A stretch of DNA of 64,000 nucleotides from Caloramator sp. mosi_1 (GCF_028622835.1 NZ_CP117677.1:1198001-1262000); one strand, 5' to 3'. Positions 1 to 11,318 are shown, counted from the first letter of the stretch. Notes: generated from the sequence alone by a model not told the origin. Made by a program: numbers and translations.

Positions 1-211
1 TGAAAATATAATAAACAAAATAAATTTAATAGATGAGCAGGGGAATATATATATACCATCACCAATTGCTTCAATTGATAGTATATCAAATAATAGAAAT
101 GTAATTAAATTGACCTTTGATGCGACTTTATTCCAAAGCAAAGATAAGTTAATAATGCGTATAAGGGATATTTATGGTAAAAACGAAGAAATTAGATTGG
201 TTAAGGAATAA
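1..211 (+). CDS. C-terminal end of an unidentified protein (truncated by window edge)
   Basis: An open frame runs from base 2 to a TAA at 209-211 and gives about 69 residues ending in RLVKE. The tail is hydrophilic and beta-like (for example NIYIPSPIASIDSI and VIKLTFDATLF), with no cysteine motif and no membrane segment. It could be the end of an extracellular or structural protein with beta-sandwich domains, but nothing in this fragment identifies the family. A hairpin terminator follows about 85 bases downstream, so this is the last gene of its transcription unit. Confidence 0.55.
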   Translation, partial: ENIINKINLIDEQGNIYIPSPIASIDSISNNRNVIKLTFDATLFQSKDKLIMRIRDIYGKNEEIRLVKE

Positions 212-294
212 TATAGTGATTAGCCTAATGTAAAAACGTTCTTTTAGTGCAAAGTAAATTTTTTATAAACTTACTTCTGTGTTTATAAATGGTA

Positions 295-328
295 AATTAA
301 GGAGAGTATTTGCTCTCCTTAATTTTTT
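295..328. terminator. Bidirectional terminator between the window-edge gene and potC
   Basis: A 12-bp perfect stem (295-306 with 313-324, arms AATTAAGGAGAG and CTCTCCTTAATT) has a 6-base loop and a T run on the plus strand. It lies downstream of both the plus-strand gene ending at 211 and potC ending at 358 on the minus strand, so it probably serves both. It also marks the end of the pot operon. Confidence 0.8.
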
Positions 329-357
329 AAACTCTGTAAAAATAGATATATTTTCAC

Positions 358-1139
358 CTATTTCAATTCCTTTGTTTCTTTATTTGATATTTTGTTTATT
401 AAAAGTAAAAGAATTAAAACTACTGTAAACAATATAGTTGATAGTGCATTAATTTCAGGTTTAATTCCTCGTCTGGCCATAGAATAAATAGTTATTGATA
501 GATTTGAAACACCGTTACCTGTAGTAAAAAACTTATAACGAAATCATCTACAGATAGAGTAAAGGCAAGTAGAGCTCCTGATATAATTCCAGGCATTATT
601 TCAGGGATTATAACCTTTCTAAGAGCATATGAAGGTGTCGCACCTAAATCTAATGCAGCCTCATAAATGTTAGGATTAAGCTGTTTTAGTTTTGGAAGAA
701 CAGATAAAACAACATATGGCAAACAAAAAGTTATGTGGGCAATAATCATTGTTAATAATCCTAATTCAAGCTTAATAGCAATAAATAAAACCATTAAAGA
801 TATTGCTGTAACTATGTCTGGATTTAATACAGGTAAATAGGTTAAATTTAAAGATATCTTTTTAGGTGTTTTTCTCATATTATGTATTCCTATTGCAGCA
901 AATGTACCTAATATTGTAGATACAATAGAAGCAATAGATGCAACTAAAAGTGTATAGTACATTGACTGCATTATTTGTCTATCTCTTAATAATTCTTTAT
1001 ACCATTTTAAAGTAAATCCAGTAAAGTTTCCTCTGGATTTAGACTCATTAAAGGAAAATATTATTAAGATTAGGATAGGGGCATATAAGAAGATATAAAT
1101 TAGTATTGCGTAAAGTCTTTTTAAAAATTTATTTACCAT
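358..1139 (-). CDS. potC: Spermidine/putrescine ABC transporter permease PotC (frameshifted)
   Basis: This is the second inner-membrane permease of a polyamine importer. It has six predicted membrane segments and the binding-protein-dependent permease EAA loop (YEAALDLGATPSYALRKVI), followed by PEIMPGIISGALLAFTLSVDD, a hallmark of PotC. The main frame runs from ATG at 1139 to about 520. There a base is missing near an A run, and the other frame continues as GNGVSNLSITIYSMARRGIK to a TAG at 358-360, for about 260 residues, the usual PotC length. The start overlaps the end of potB by 11 bp, so the two are translationally coupled. No potD follows; a terminator comes directly after. Confidence 0.93.
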
Positions 1140-1945
1140 AGATTAACCCCTCCTTATCCTTATCAAATCTGTTCATAATTCCTATGGAAATTAAAATTAC
1201 AACCATCATTACGATTGAAATGGCAGAACCAAAATTCCAGTCACCAACAGTTATGAACTGTCTTTCTATTAGGTTGCCTATTAAAGTAAACTGACCACCA
1301 CCTAAAAGTCTGGATATTGCAAATGTAGTAACAGAAGGCATAAATACCATAGTAACACCTGATATTACCCCGGAAGGCTAAGAGGAAAAACAACTTTAAT
1401 AAATGTAACTAATTTATTTGCTCCAAGGTCATAGGCAGCCTCAATATAACTTTTATCGATTTTTATAAGAACTGTGTATATTGGTAGAACCATAAAAGGT
1501 AAAAAGTTATAAACCATTCCAAGTATCACAGAACCATTTGTGTATAGCATTGAAAGAGGTTTAATTCCAAATAAGGACAAAAATTTATTTATTATACCAT
1601 TTTTTTCGAGTATGGTCATCCAAGCATATGTTCTAAGCAAAAATTCATCCACATAGGTATAATGAAAAACAATATTAATGTATTTCGTGTTTTTATATTT
1701 GATTTTGAAATTATATATGCCATTGGATAGCCGAGGATAAAACAAATTATTGTACTAATTAAGGCTAAGTTTATAGAACGGATAAAAACATCTAAATATA
1801 ATGGGTCAAAGAATTTTAAAAAGTTCTCAAAGGTAAAAGAACCATTTTTAGTAGTAAATGCATAGAATAAAACTAAAAATAGTGGGAGTACTGCAAAAAT
1901 GGTCATCCAGGTTAAATAAGGTATTGAATAGGAGTTTCTTTTCAT
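1129..1945 (-). CDS. potB: Spermidine/putrescine ABC transporter permease PotB (frameshifted)
   Basis: This is the first permease of the polyamine importer. The ATG at 1945 begins MKRNSYSIPYLTWMTIFAVL; the first membrane helix is followed by the PotB-type middle part (FLLRTYAWMTILEKNGI) and the EAA loop YIEAAYDLGANKLVTFIKVV. The C-terminal part continues MPSVTTFAISRLLGGG. Three frames are needed, with breaks near 1650 and 1370, each repaired by one base; the total of about 272 residues is normal. The ribosome-binding site (AAGGTGAAG) lies inside the end of potA and the stop region overlaps the start of potC. Confidence 0.93.
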
Positions 1946-1946
1946 A

Positions 1947-2985
1947 TTACTTCACCTTTTTCATTATATGAATATTTTCAGGTTCAACATCTAAATAAAC
2001 TTTAGTTCCCACAGGCTCCATTTTTGTGCTATGTATTTTGAATTTAAATCCTGCGGTATCAACAATCATTTCATAATGTACTCCCTTAAAAATAACATTT
2101 TCAACATATCCTTCTATCTTGCAATTTTTTCTCTACTTATCTCAATGTCTTCAGGTCTTATAACAACGTCTACATTTTCATTAATAGAAAAGCCTTTATC
2201 TACACATTTAAACTTATGTCCCATAATTTCAACAAGATAATCATCAAGCATAATTCCATCAAGTATGTTGCTTTCGCCGATAAATTCTGCAACAAAGGCG
2301 TTTTTAGGTTCGTTGTATATATCTTCAGGACGACCTATTTGCTGTATAATACCACCATTCATAACAACAATAGTGTCTGACATTGTTAGTGCTTCCTCTT
2401 GGTCGTGTGTAACAAATATAAATGTTATTCCAAGTGCCTTTTGCATCTTTTTAAGTTCGGTTTGCATCTCTTTTCTTAGTTTTAAGTCAAGGGCACCAAG
2501 AGGTTCATCAAGTAGGAGAACTTTTGGTTCATTTACAAGTGCTCGAGCGATTGCAATTCTTTGTTGTTGTCCACCACTTAGGGAGGAAATTTCTCTTTCT
2601 TCATAACCAGAAAGGTTAACTAAAGAGAGCATATTTTTAACCTTTTGTTTTATTTCAGTTTCAGATACCTTTTTAAGTCTAAGTCCAAAGGCTATATTTT
2701 CAAAAACGTTTAAGTGAGGAAAAAGAGCATATTTTTGAAAAACGGTGTTTACCTGTCTTTTATAAGCAGGCAAATTTGTAATGTCTTTATCCTCAAAAAT
2801 ATTCTACCGCTGGTTGGACTTTCAAATCCTCCAATAAGTCTTAGTGTTGTTGTTTTACCACATCCGCTGGGACCTAAAAGTGTGATAAATTCATTTTTTC
2901 TTACATAAAGGTTTAAGTTGTCAAGAACTGTATTACCATCATAAATCTTTGTTAATCCTTGTAGATCCAGTATTTTTTCTGACAA
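1947..2985 (-). CDS. potA: Spermidine/putrescine ABC transporter ATPase PotA (frameshifted)
   Basis: This is the ATP-binding subunit of the polyamine importer. Visible motifs are Walker [10 protein letters not shown], signature LSGGQQQR, Walker [13 protein letters not shown] and the switch histidine in [10 protein letters not shown]. The C-terminal part (about residues 240-345) carries the TOBE domain ([11 protein letters not shown]) and ends [12 protein letters not shown]. The start is TTG at 2983-2985, read as [11 protein letters not shown], with AGGGAGG upstream. Frameshifts lie near 2800 and 2120 in A/T runs. The gene sits 17 bp after the XRE-cupin regulator and 1 bp before potB, so it is part of one operon. 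Confidence 0.94.
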
Positions 2986-3002
2986 TTAAAAAACCTCCCT
3001 TT

Positions 3003-3540
3003 CTAAAAACTTGGTGGACTAGAAATCCATAAAACTTGAGCCTTTGTTTTACCATTATTTTTAATATAATGGTTTTTGTTTGGTTTAAAGTAAAAGGATT
3101 CGCCCTTCTTTAATTTGTATTTTTATTTCCTATGAAAAGGATAACAGAACCAGATAAAACATAACCAAATTCTTCTCCTTGATGGGGTGCATCTATTTCT
3201 GATGAGCCTTCTACATCAAGAGTAATTAAAATAGGTTCCATTATATTCTTCTGTGCATTTGGTATAACCCAAGTTATTTTGTTTTTTAGTTCTTCATCTT
3301 CCTTTTCAAACATATCCTCCTTTTTAAAAACAACTCTTTCATCATCTGTTTCGTTAAAAAGTCCTTTATATTTGTTCCAAGACATTCAAGAATGTCCATA
3401 AGAGTTGCAATAGAAGGGGATGTTAAATCCCTCTCAAGTTGAGAGATAAATCCTTTAGATAATTCACACCTACTTGCCAGTTCCTCCTGTGTCAACCCAT
3501 TTTTAATTCTTAAATCTTTAATTTTTTCACCTATATTCAT
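3003..3540 (-). CDS. XRE-family regulator with C-terminal cupin domain, probable pot operon regulator (frameshifted)
   Basis: The N-terminal 60 residues form an XRE helix-turn-helix (KNGLTQEELASRCELSKGFISQLERD). The rest is a cupin barrel (APHQGEEFGYVLSGSVILFIG, then LKKGESFYFKPNKNHYIKN). This is the PuuR-like architecture seen in regulators of polyamine genes. Breaks near 3365 and 3120 are each repaired by one base, giving about 180 residues ending ISSPPSF. It is the first gene of the potABC operon, so it probably senses polyamines or a related metabolite and controls its own transcription. The ligand is inferred from context, not seen. Confidence 0.85.
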
Positions 3541-3556
3541 TTTAACACCCTTTTAC

Positions 3557-3585
3557 ATTATATTAAACTTTATGTTTACAAAGAC
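3557..3585 (-). promoter_or_regulatory. Candidate promoter and operator of the regulator-potABC operon
   Basis: On the minus strand a perfect -10 (TATAAT, plus-strand 3557-3562) lies 17 bases upstream of the regulator ATG. The -35 is weak. A 16-base imperfect palindrome (plus-strand 3568-3583, CTTTATGTTTACAAAG) covers the spacer, a good place for autoregulation by the XRE-cupin protein. This is inferred from position and symmetry only. Confidence 0.4.
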
Positions 3586-3652
3586 TAAACTACAATGATT
3601 ATAATTATACAAAATATCAAATAAATGTCAAGAAAATTTTGAAATAAAACAC

Positions 3653-3678
3653 AAAAAAGGAGAGATCACTCCTTTTTT
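3653..3678. terminator. Terminator of the nhaC transcript
   Basis: A 10-bp stem AAAAAAGGAG (3653-3662) pairs with CTCCTTTTTT (3669-3678) around a 6-base loop. Read on the minus strand it follows the NhaC stop at 3772 and ends in a U tract. It also insulates the pot operon promoter downstream. Confidence 0.8.
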
Positions 3679-3771
3679 ATTCCAGATATTATAAAAAACA
3701 TATTATTAATAAACTAACTTTTAAGATTTAAATGTATATGGAAAATTTAATAGAAATAAAAGAATTATGCG

Positions 3772-5111
3772 TTAGTTATTGTTTGGTAAAAATTTATTTA
3801 ATTTTACTTCTGAAAAGTAAATGTAAGTAAAATTAATTATAGGTAGTAGATATAGATAAACTGCATAGGGTATAAAACCTGTACTGCTAACCTTCATAGC
3901 AGTTGTAGGTACAAAGGCAGCAATATTCCAAGGTATTATAGCAGCTAAAACAACTGCAGTATTTTCAATATCTAATGATAATTGGTAGTTATCAATTTCG
4001 TTGTTTTCGTAGCTTTTACTCATAAGATGCTGAGTAAGTATAATTGAAATAGATTGATTACATCCAAAGGCTGCAGTTATTATGCTTGTTATAGCTGTAT
4101 ACAAAAATAAAGTATACCTACTCTTTGCTTTTAACAACACTTCTTCAACAGTTTTAAACATATTTGTTGTACTAAATATACCAGATAAAGCACAGGATAT
4201 AAAAACAACTAAAGCAGCTTTCCACATAGAAATGATTCCGCCACCCTTTAAAATAAAGTTTAGTGGGTTTGAAGAATCAAGTTTAAAACCTAATACTAAA
4301 AATATGAATACTTCCTTTACAGTGTATTTTTGAAGCAGAACAGCAATAGAGGAGGCAGTTAGGATACTTATAAACATTGAAATTTTAACATCTACTTTAA
4401 ATAAGGATAATATTAATATAATTATTGCTGGAATTAGAACGAATGCGTTTATTTTAAAGGTTTCTATTATTTGTTGGCTTAAGTTATTTTGTATGAAACT
4501 TATTGGCTTTTGCAGAGATAAAAGAAGTATATAAGGATACTAAGTATAAAAGGGAAATAGACGTCTTTAACATATTCTGTATGTTAGTATATAGATTTGT
4601 CTTGGTAAGATTTGCAACAAGGTTTGCACTTGATGCCATTGGAGAACATCTATCGCCAAAGTATGCACCAGCTATTATAGCACCTGCTACAATATTTATA
4701 TTGATGTTAGTGCTCTTTGCCATTAGGGTAAGTGCTACTCCAACAGTACTTACAGTAGCAAGAGCAGAACCTAATAGAAGAGATACGATGCAGCTAATGA
4801 TAAAGCTGTAAAGTATAAAAAACTTTGGATTCATATATTTTATACCATAGTATATGATTGCAGGAACTGTTCCTGAAGCCATCCATATACCTGTTATTGC
4901 TCCAATTAATACAAATATTTTAAGTACAACAAGGGATTTTTACTTCCGTCAAGGGACATTGAAATAATGTCTTTTAAACTAAAGCCTCTTTTAAAGGAAA
5001 TAAAAGAGAAAATTAAAAACCCAAGTATTAAGGGATACCCCACAAATATGCCTTTATAGATAGAAAATACTATTACTAAAAAGTAGCTGCCATACCAAAA
5101 ATAACATCCAT
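3772..5111 (-). CDS. nhaC: NhaC-family Na+/H+ antiporter (frameshifted)
   Basis: This is a multi-pass membrane antiporter of about 445 residues. Conserved NhaC features are visible: GAIIAGAYFGDRCSPMASSANLVA (residues near the ion site), ISIILTQHLMSKSYE and a run of hydrophobic helices throughout. ATG at 5109-5111 gives MDVIFGMAATF. Single-base breaks occur near 5075, 4940 and 4480, and the frames join naturally. It is expected to exchange Na+ for H+, or a related organic antiport as in the MleN subgroup; the substrate cannot be told from sequence. It is monocistronic, with its own terminator at 3653. Confidence 0.85.
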
Positions 5112-5402
5112 ATTAACCCCTCTTTCGTATTTTATTCCCCTTTAATTAGTTACAAAAATATAACAAATATTCACAATTGTATAATAACATAAACAAATTA
5201 TTTATACAAAGTATTTTTATGACGAAGAAGAAAATTTGTAGAAAATACAATATTTTAGAAAAATAAATAGATTGCTTGTACATTTTGTATCTGTTAGAAT
5301 AGAAGGTGATTTTAATTATTTTCAACTACTTGATATTTTAAAAATTTGGAGGATGGGTATATAGTAGTTTTATAATAATATATCTTATGGAACAAAGCTT
5401 TA

Positions 5403-5447
5403 TATAAAGTAACCCTGCAAAGCTCTGCTTTGCAGGGTTACTTTATA
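5403..5447. terminator. Very long perfect hairpin at the end of the electron-transfer operon
   Basis: A perfect 21-bp stem (5403-5423 with 5427-5447) surrounds a 3-base loop. The stop codon of the large fusion gene (5443-5445, minus) lies inside the stem. The T-rich side is on the plus strand (TATTTTTATG), so the minus-strand transcript would have only a weak U tract. It may work as a 3' stabiliser as well as a terminator. The 291 bases from 5112 to 5402 hold no gene that I can support; they are AT-rich and include a ribosome-binding-like GGAGG followed by ATG GGT ATA TAG, too short to call. Confidence 0.65.
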
Positions 5448-8400
5448 TTTTTATGTTGTTTTTCTGTGCAAAATTATAAAAATCTTCTTCAACGGTATCA
5501 TAAACCTTTTTATTATGGAATATTAAATTAGCCTCTTCAAAAATAAGGTTAGCCTTTTTATTATCCGTCTTAAATCCATCTGTGTATAATACTTGACTTC
5601 CCTTGAATTGTCCAATGGTACAAAAATGTTTTCTAAGTTATTATACAATTTATAGAAACCTTTGTAATTTGGTACTTCTTTAGATATATGTTCTATAACA
5701 TCTTTAATATCTTTAAACTCTATACCAATATTTGTTGCAAGTTTCAAGAATAATTCTAAGTTATCAACTCCTAATAAAGGTTTGATTGCTCTATTTAATT
5801 TTTGTATTTTTCTACAGGAGTTTGTGTAGGTTCCATATCCTTCTGCAGAACTTGCTATCGGTATAATTATATTTGAATTTTTTGTAGTATCTGTTTCAAA
5901 TAGGTCAAAGGTAGCAAGAAGTTTTAAATTCTTTAGTGTGTTTGAGTAATCACTATATATGTCTTCGCCTATTACGACAAGTCCCTTTATTTGTCCGTCT
6001 TCGATTGCTTTTATTATTTGGTCTCCAGATGTAGTTATTCCCATATCAATAAATCCCTGTGTATTTGCCTTTGAGCGAAGGATTATTATACCATTATGGG
6101 GGTTCCAACTTTTTACATAAGGAAGCCGCGTCAGCTAAGAGCATAAGGGCAGCATCATAAGTAGTGTCCTCATCAACTACTATTATTGCCTTTTTAGCTT
6201 CTGCGTAAATGCTTGCAAACTCCTCAGCTTCATAAGATGGAACAGTATCCTTTACAAAATTCTTTAATGCTTCAAAATTGTTGCATCTATTTACTACTTC
6301 CTTTTCATCAATATACTTTTCTATAAGTGTTTTTATAAATCCCTTTAAAAAGCTTAGGTTATTATCCACCTTATAGAACTTGTTTGACCATTCCTTAACT
6401 CTTGTATCACTACTATTTACTGAAATAAGTTTTACTTTGTTTGAAGCATCCTTTAGCCTTGCAGCAAAAGCAGGATGATTTTCAGCTACATCTCCAAAGG
6501 ATACTATAAGTTCAGTACTAAATAATTCATCGTAGCTATTTGTTGAGGCATCATAACCAAATGTCTTTTCAAGTACATTATTTTTAATTGCCATAGAACC
6601 TATATATTTTGTATTCAACTTGTCAGCAATTTTTCTTAAAACAAAGGCCTCTTCATTTGTAAACTTTGGAGAAACTAAAATACCAATACTATCTTTTCCA
6701 TATTGTCCTTCAATAAGTTTCAATTTCTTTGATAGAAGTGATATAGATTCATCAAGAGGAACTTCATTTTTATATCATCATAAACAATATATGATGTTTT
6801 AATCCTTAAATCACTGTTTATGTGCTCTGTACCAAATCTTCCTCTTGCACAGAGTATTCCTGACTTTTGTTTATTTGGTAGAGCCTTAAATACTAAATCT
6901 CCCTTTGATTGATATACAACTTCACATCCAGCTCCACAGAAGCTACAGATAGAAGTAGTTTCATCCAATTCAACAGGAACCTGTTTTTTAACAGAGGCCT
7001 TATCGATTAATGCACCAGTTGGACAAACATCTACACACTGTCCACAGGAGATACAGGAGCTTTGGTTAAGAGGAAGGTTAAACTCAGGTACAACCTCGGA
7101 ATTAAAACCTCTTCCTTTAAGTCCAAGGGCTGTTATTCCCATAACTTCTTCACAGGTTCTATAGCAAAGCCCACATAAAATACACTTGTCAGCATTCCTT
7201 AAAATGAAAGGATGAGCATCATTTATATCTCTTTTATGTTTTTCTCCCTTAATTCTATCTGTTTTAATATTATATTTTTGAAGATAGTTTACTAATTTGC
7301 ATTCAAAATAGTCGTGACATCCACATTCAAGACATCTTGATGCTTCTTTTATTGCTTGTTCTTCTGTAAGTGCCTTTGAAATAGGCCTAAAGCTCAATCT
7401 TCTTTCACTACTTGGAAGTACATATTGTTCTTGTCTTTCTTCTTTATCATATTTAATAAAATCTTCTTGAGTTAAATCATCTTGCACAATAAAGCAGGGG
7501 TTTGCAACAGAAACATCTTCGCCCTTTAAGTAGTTATCTATAACGTAGGCGGCATTTTTACCCTGTGCAATTGCTTCTATTGCTATTTTTGGGCCTGTTA
7601 CAGCTTCACCACCAGCAAAAACACCCTCTATACTTGTTTTGAAGTTGTTTGGGTTTACTGAAATAGTTCCCCATTTTGTTGTTTCAAGTTCCTTTACACA
7701 TTCAGGATTAACCTTTTGTCCGATTGCAGAGATTATAAGATCGGCTTCAAAGGTAACTACTTCACCTTCAATTGGAATAGGTTTTCTTCTGCCTGATTTA
7801 TCAGGTTCACCAAGCATCATTCTTTGACATTTTATTGCCTTTGCTCTTTTTCCATCTCCAACAATTTCAATAGGAGCAACAAGGAAGGTAAATTCTACAC
7901 CTTCTTCCTGTGCTTCTTTAACTTCTATCTCTTCTGCAGGCATTTCTTCCTTTGTTCTTCTATATAAAACTTTTACACTTTTTGCACCAAGTCTGACAGC
8001 AGTTCTTGCTACGTCCATAGCAGTATTACCGCCACCTATAACAACAACATTTTCTCCAAGGTATATAGGCTCTGAAAGGGTTGCTTTTCTTAAAAATTCA
8101 ATTCCACCCATAACCCCATCTAATTCTTCACCTGGACAATTAAGTGGTGTGCTTGCCCAAGCACCTATTGCTATGAATACAGCATCATAGTTTTTCTTTA
8201 GATAAGGTAGTGTAATATCTTCACCAAGTTTAGTATTGCAGACTATCTCAACACCCATTTTAGTTAATGTGTTTATCTCAGCATCTAAAAGATCCTTTGG
8301 AAGACGATATTGAGGTATTCCGTATCGTAGCATTCCTCCTGGATGAGGCTGTGCTTCATATATAACTACTTTGTGGCCCTCCATTGATAGAAAATAGGCA

Positions 8401-9025
8401 CAGGATATACCAGCAGGTCCCCCTCCTATAATAGCAACTTTTTTGCCTGTTGAAGGCTTTATTTCTGGAACATAGGTGCCATTTTTTACATCAATTTCAC
8501 CAATATATCGTTTTAAATCTGCTATGGCAATAGGTTTATCCACTTTACCACGCCTACATTCGCTTTCACAGGGATGAGGACAAACTCTACCAATGCTTGC
8601 AGGCAGAGGTATAACCTTTTAACAAGCTTTATAGCCTCATCATATTGTCCGTTTGCAATAAGTCCAACATATCCCTGGCAGTCAGTATGTGCAGGACAGG
8701 CATTAACACAGGGTGGCCTACAATCTCCTCTGTGGTCGGAGGATAAAAGTTCAAGGGCTGTTTTTCTTGCAGCTATTGTACGTTTTGTGTTCGTTTTTAT
8801 AATCATCCCATCGTATGGAAAAGTTGAACAGGCACGAACAAGTTTAGGATTTCCCTCAACCTCAACAACGCAAAGCCCACAGGAACCATAGGGTTTTGTT
8901 TTTTGACTGTAGCATAGGTTTGGTATGTCAATGCCATTTTCAAGAGCAATCTGAAGAATTGTTTTATCATCCGTTGCGGCAATCTCCCTATTATTTATAT
9001 TAACCCTTATTAAAGACACATCCAT
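5443..9025 (-). CDS. Fusion of GltD/NfnB-type NADPH oxidoreductase and NuoG-like subunit, Stn-type transhydrogenase large subunit (frameshifted)
   Basis: About 1,195 residues in a clear domain order. First comes a [2Fe-2S] ferredoxin (about 1-80, CYSQ...CGLC...C). Then a GltD-type [4Fe-4S] domain (CRPPCVNACPAH...VCPHPCESECRRG). Next is a two-dinucleotide oxidoreductase with FAD motif GGGPAGISCAYFLS, GGMLRYGIPQYRLPK, NADP motif GGGNTAMDVARTAVRLGA and the LYRRTKEEMPA signature. Then two [4Fe-4S] clusters (CILCGLCYRTC, CISCGQCVDVCP), a molybdopterin-family Fe4S4 motif (CSFCGAGC...GILCARGRFG) and a NuoG-like domain. No catalytic Cys/Sec motif of formate dehydrogenase is seen and the molybdopterin C-terminal domain is missing, so the last part is probably only structural. 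Breaks near 8616, 6765, 6105 and 5597. Last gene of the operon. Confidence 0.82.
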
Positions 9026-9034
9026 CACTCCCCT

Positions 9035-10786
9035 TTATTCAATATAAATAGCACTAAACTTGCAAGTCTTTAGGCAGTTTCCGCATTTAATGCATTTATT
9101 TTCATCTATAGTATGTGGTTGTTTCCTATCGCCTGAAATTGCATTAGTAGGACAGTTTTTGCACACATTGTACATCCTATACATTTTCGGAGTCAATTTT
9201 ATAGTATAGAAGTGATCTGCATTGTTTTGTAGGACATTTTTTATCATTTATATGAGATAAATATTCCTCCTTAAAATATTTTAGTGTTGTAAGAACAGGG
9301 TTTGGTGCTGTTTGGCCAAGTCCACACAATGAACCATCCTTTACGCTATAACAAAGTTCCTCAAGTATTTCAAGGTCTTCAATGGTTCCTTTTCCTTCAG
9401 ATATGTTGTTTAAAATTTCAAGCATTCTTTGAGTACCTATTCTGCAGTAAATACATTTTCCGCAGGATTCTTTACAGGTAAAGTCAAGGAAGAATCTTGC
9501 TATATCCACCATACAGGTTGTCTCATCCATAACTATCATACCGCCAGAACCCATAATAGCACCTGTACTATTTATTGATTCGTAGTCAACAGGAGTGTCA
9601 AGAAGTTCCTTAGGTATACATCCTCCAGATGGTCCACCCATTTGTACAGCTTTAAATTCTTTATCTTCCTTAATACCTCCACCTATATCATAAATAACTT
9701 CCCTCAAAGTCATACCCATAGGAACTTCAATTAGTCCACCACGCTTAATTTTACCTGCAAGTGCAAAGACCTTTGTTCCTTTGCTTTTTCTGTACCGTAT
9801 CTTGCAAATGCACTACCACCATTTTTGATTATCCAAGGTACGTTTGCGTAGGTCTCAACGTTATTTATGTTGGTTGGCTTGCCCAAGAAACCTGATTGTG
9901 CTGGGAATGGTGGCTTTAGTCTTGGCATACCACGTTCCCCTTCAAGGGAGGCGATAAGGGCAGTTTCTTCACCACATACAAAGGCACCAGCTCCCATTTT
10001 AATCTTTAGATCAAAATCAAATCCAGAATTCAATATATTCTTGCCAAGAAGGTTCTTCTCCTTTGCTTGGTTTATTGCAATATTTAATCTTTCTATTGCA
10101 AGAGGATATTCAGCACGAACATAAACAAAGCCTGTATGTGCTCCAATTGCATAGGCAGCAATTATCATACCCTCTATAAGTGAATGAGGGTCACCTTCAA
10201 TAACACTTCTATCCATAAAGGCACCAGGATCACCTTCATCGGCATTACAAACTATATATTTTTCATCTCCCTTTGAGGCTCTTGCAGCATTCCATTTAAA
10301 CCAGGTAGGGAACCCTGCACCACCTCTTCCTCTAAGACCAGATATTTTTATTTCTTCAATAACCTGCTCTGGAGTCATATCATTTAGAACCTTCTTAAGT
10401 GCAGAGTAACCACCAGATTCTATATATTCTTCAATGTTTTCAGGATTTATAATTCCACAATTTCTTAATACAATCCTAACTTGTTTTTCAAGCTGAGGGT
10501 GAGGTTTTTTATCGGTTGATACAATGTACTTTTCAATAGGTAACCCCTTTTGAATATGTTCTTTAAATATTTCTTCAGCCATAGATGGTGTTACGTTAGC
10601 ATATGTAAAGGTTCCATTATCATCAATAACATCCACTATTGGTTCAAGATAACACATTCCTATACATCCGGTTGTTACTATCTCAATTTTTATGTTGTTT
10701 ATCTTTAAAAGCTCTTCAAATTTATTTTTAATCTTTCTACCCCCTGCGGCAATACCACAACTTCCAAGCCCTATCCTAATTTTCAT
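9035..10786 (-). CDS. HydB/NuoF-like NADH-oxidising flavoprotein subunit (frameshifted)
   Basis: About 590 residues with HydB layout. A thioredoxin-like [2Fe-2S] domain comes first (CGIAAGG...CIGMCYLEP). It is followed by the FMN and NADH site ([33 protein letters not shown]), an SLBB region, the NuoF [4Fe-4S] motif [14 protein letters not shown] and a C-terminal 2x[4Fe-4S] ferredoxin ([30 protein letters not shown]). The start is ATG 10786 ([11 protein letters not shown]), preceded by GGAGG, rather than the upstream in-frame ATG at 10813. Breaks near 9780, 9186 and 9165; at the last two, adding one A rebuilds two cluster cysteines. HydB-type subunits are the flavin bifurcation site in HydABC and Stn. 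It overlaps the upstream gene by 11 bp. Confidence 0.88.
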
Positions 10787-11318
10787 CGGAGTTTTTCCTC
10801 CTTTCCTTTTCATATATATCCCTTATAATTTTTCTTGCACTATCTGGAGTTAGGTTACCGTAAGCTTCTCCGTTTATCATAATTACAGGTGCAAGACTGC
10901 AACATCCAAGACAGGCAACATCTTCAAGGGTAAAAATACCATCCTCTGTTGTTTCGCCAGGCTTTATATTAAGCTCTTCACATATTGCTCTGCTAACTTC
11001 CTTAGAACCATTTACGTGACAAGCTGTACCTTGACATTGAAGTATAATGTATTTACCTGTTGGATTTAATCTAAACTGAGCATAGAAGGTTGCGATACCG
11101 TATATTTTTGCCCTTTTACTTTCTGTTCTTTCAGCAATAAGATTTAGGGCACTTAAAGGAAGATAACCATAAACTTCTTGAGTTTCTTGAAGTATGCTTA
11201 TAAGGTTAGTGCTTTGACCTTCATATTTTTTAAATATTGGCTCCATAAGACTTAAATCAACATTTTTATCATCGAAATTTAAAGCTAATTTTTCTTCACA
11301 GGAACAACCCACATCCAT
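10776..11318 (-). CDS. HydC/NuoE-like [2Fe-2S] subunit
   Basis: 180 residues, intact. This is a thioredoxin-like [2Fe-2S] domain with the NuoE cysteine pattern CQGTACHVNG ... CLGCC, and the family helices YGYLPLSALNLIAERT and GIATFYAQFRLNPTGKYII. It passes electrons from the HydB-like flavoprotein to the large subunit. The ATG at 11318 lies only 1-2 bases from GGAGG; a GTG two codons later (11312) is at ideal spacing and may be the true start. First gene of the three-gene operon; the about 190 bases upstream, to the adh stop, are AT-rich and should hold the promoter. Confidence 0.9.
   Translation of the reverse strand: MDVGCSCEEKLALNFDDKNVDLSLMEPIFKKYEGQSTNLISILQETQEVYGYLPLSALNLIAERTESKRAKIYGIATFYAQFRLNPTGKYIILQCQGTACHVNGSKEVSRAICEELNIKPGETTEDGIFTLEDVACLGCCSLAPVIMINGEAYGNLTPDSARKIIRDIYEKERRKNSDEN

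Noticed and set aside
5443-9025. Catalytic formate dehydrogenase alpha subunit
   Set aside because: The Fe4S4 motif is present, but no Cys/Sec-His-Pro-type catalytic site or C-terminal molybdopterin-binding domain is visible; GltD and NuoG features dominate.
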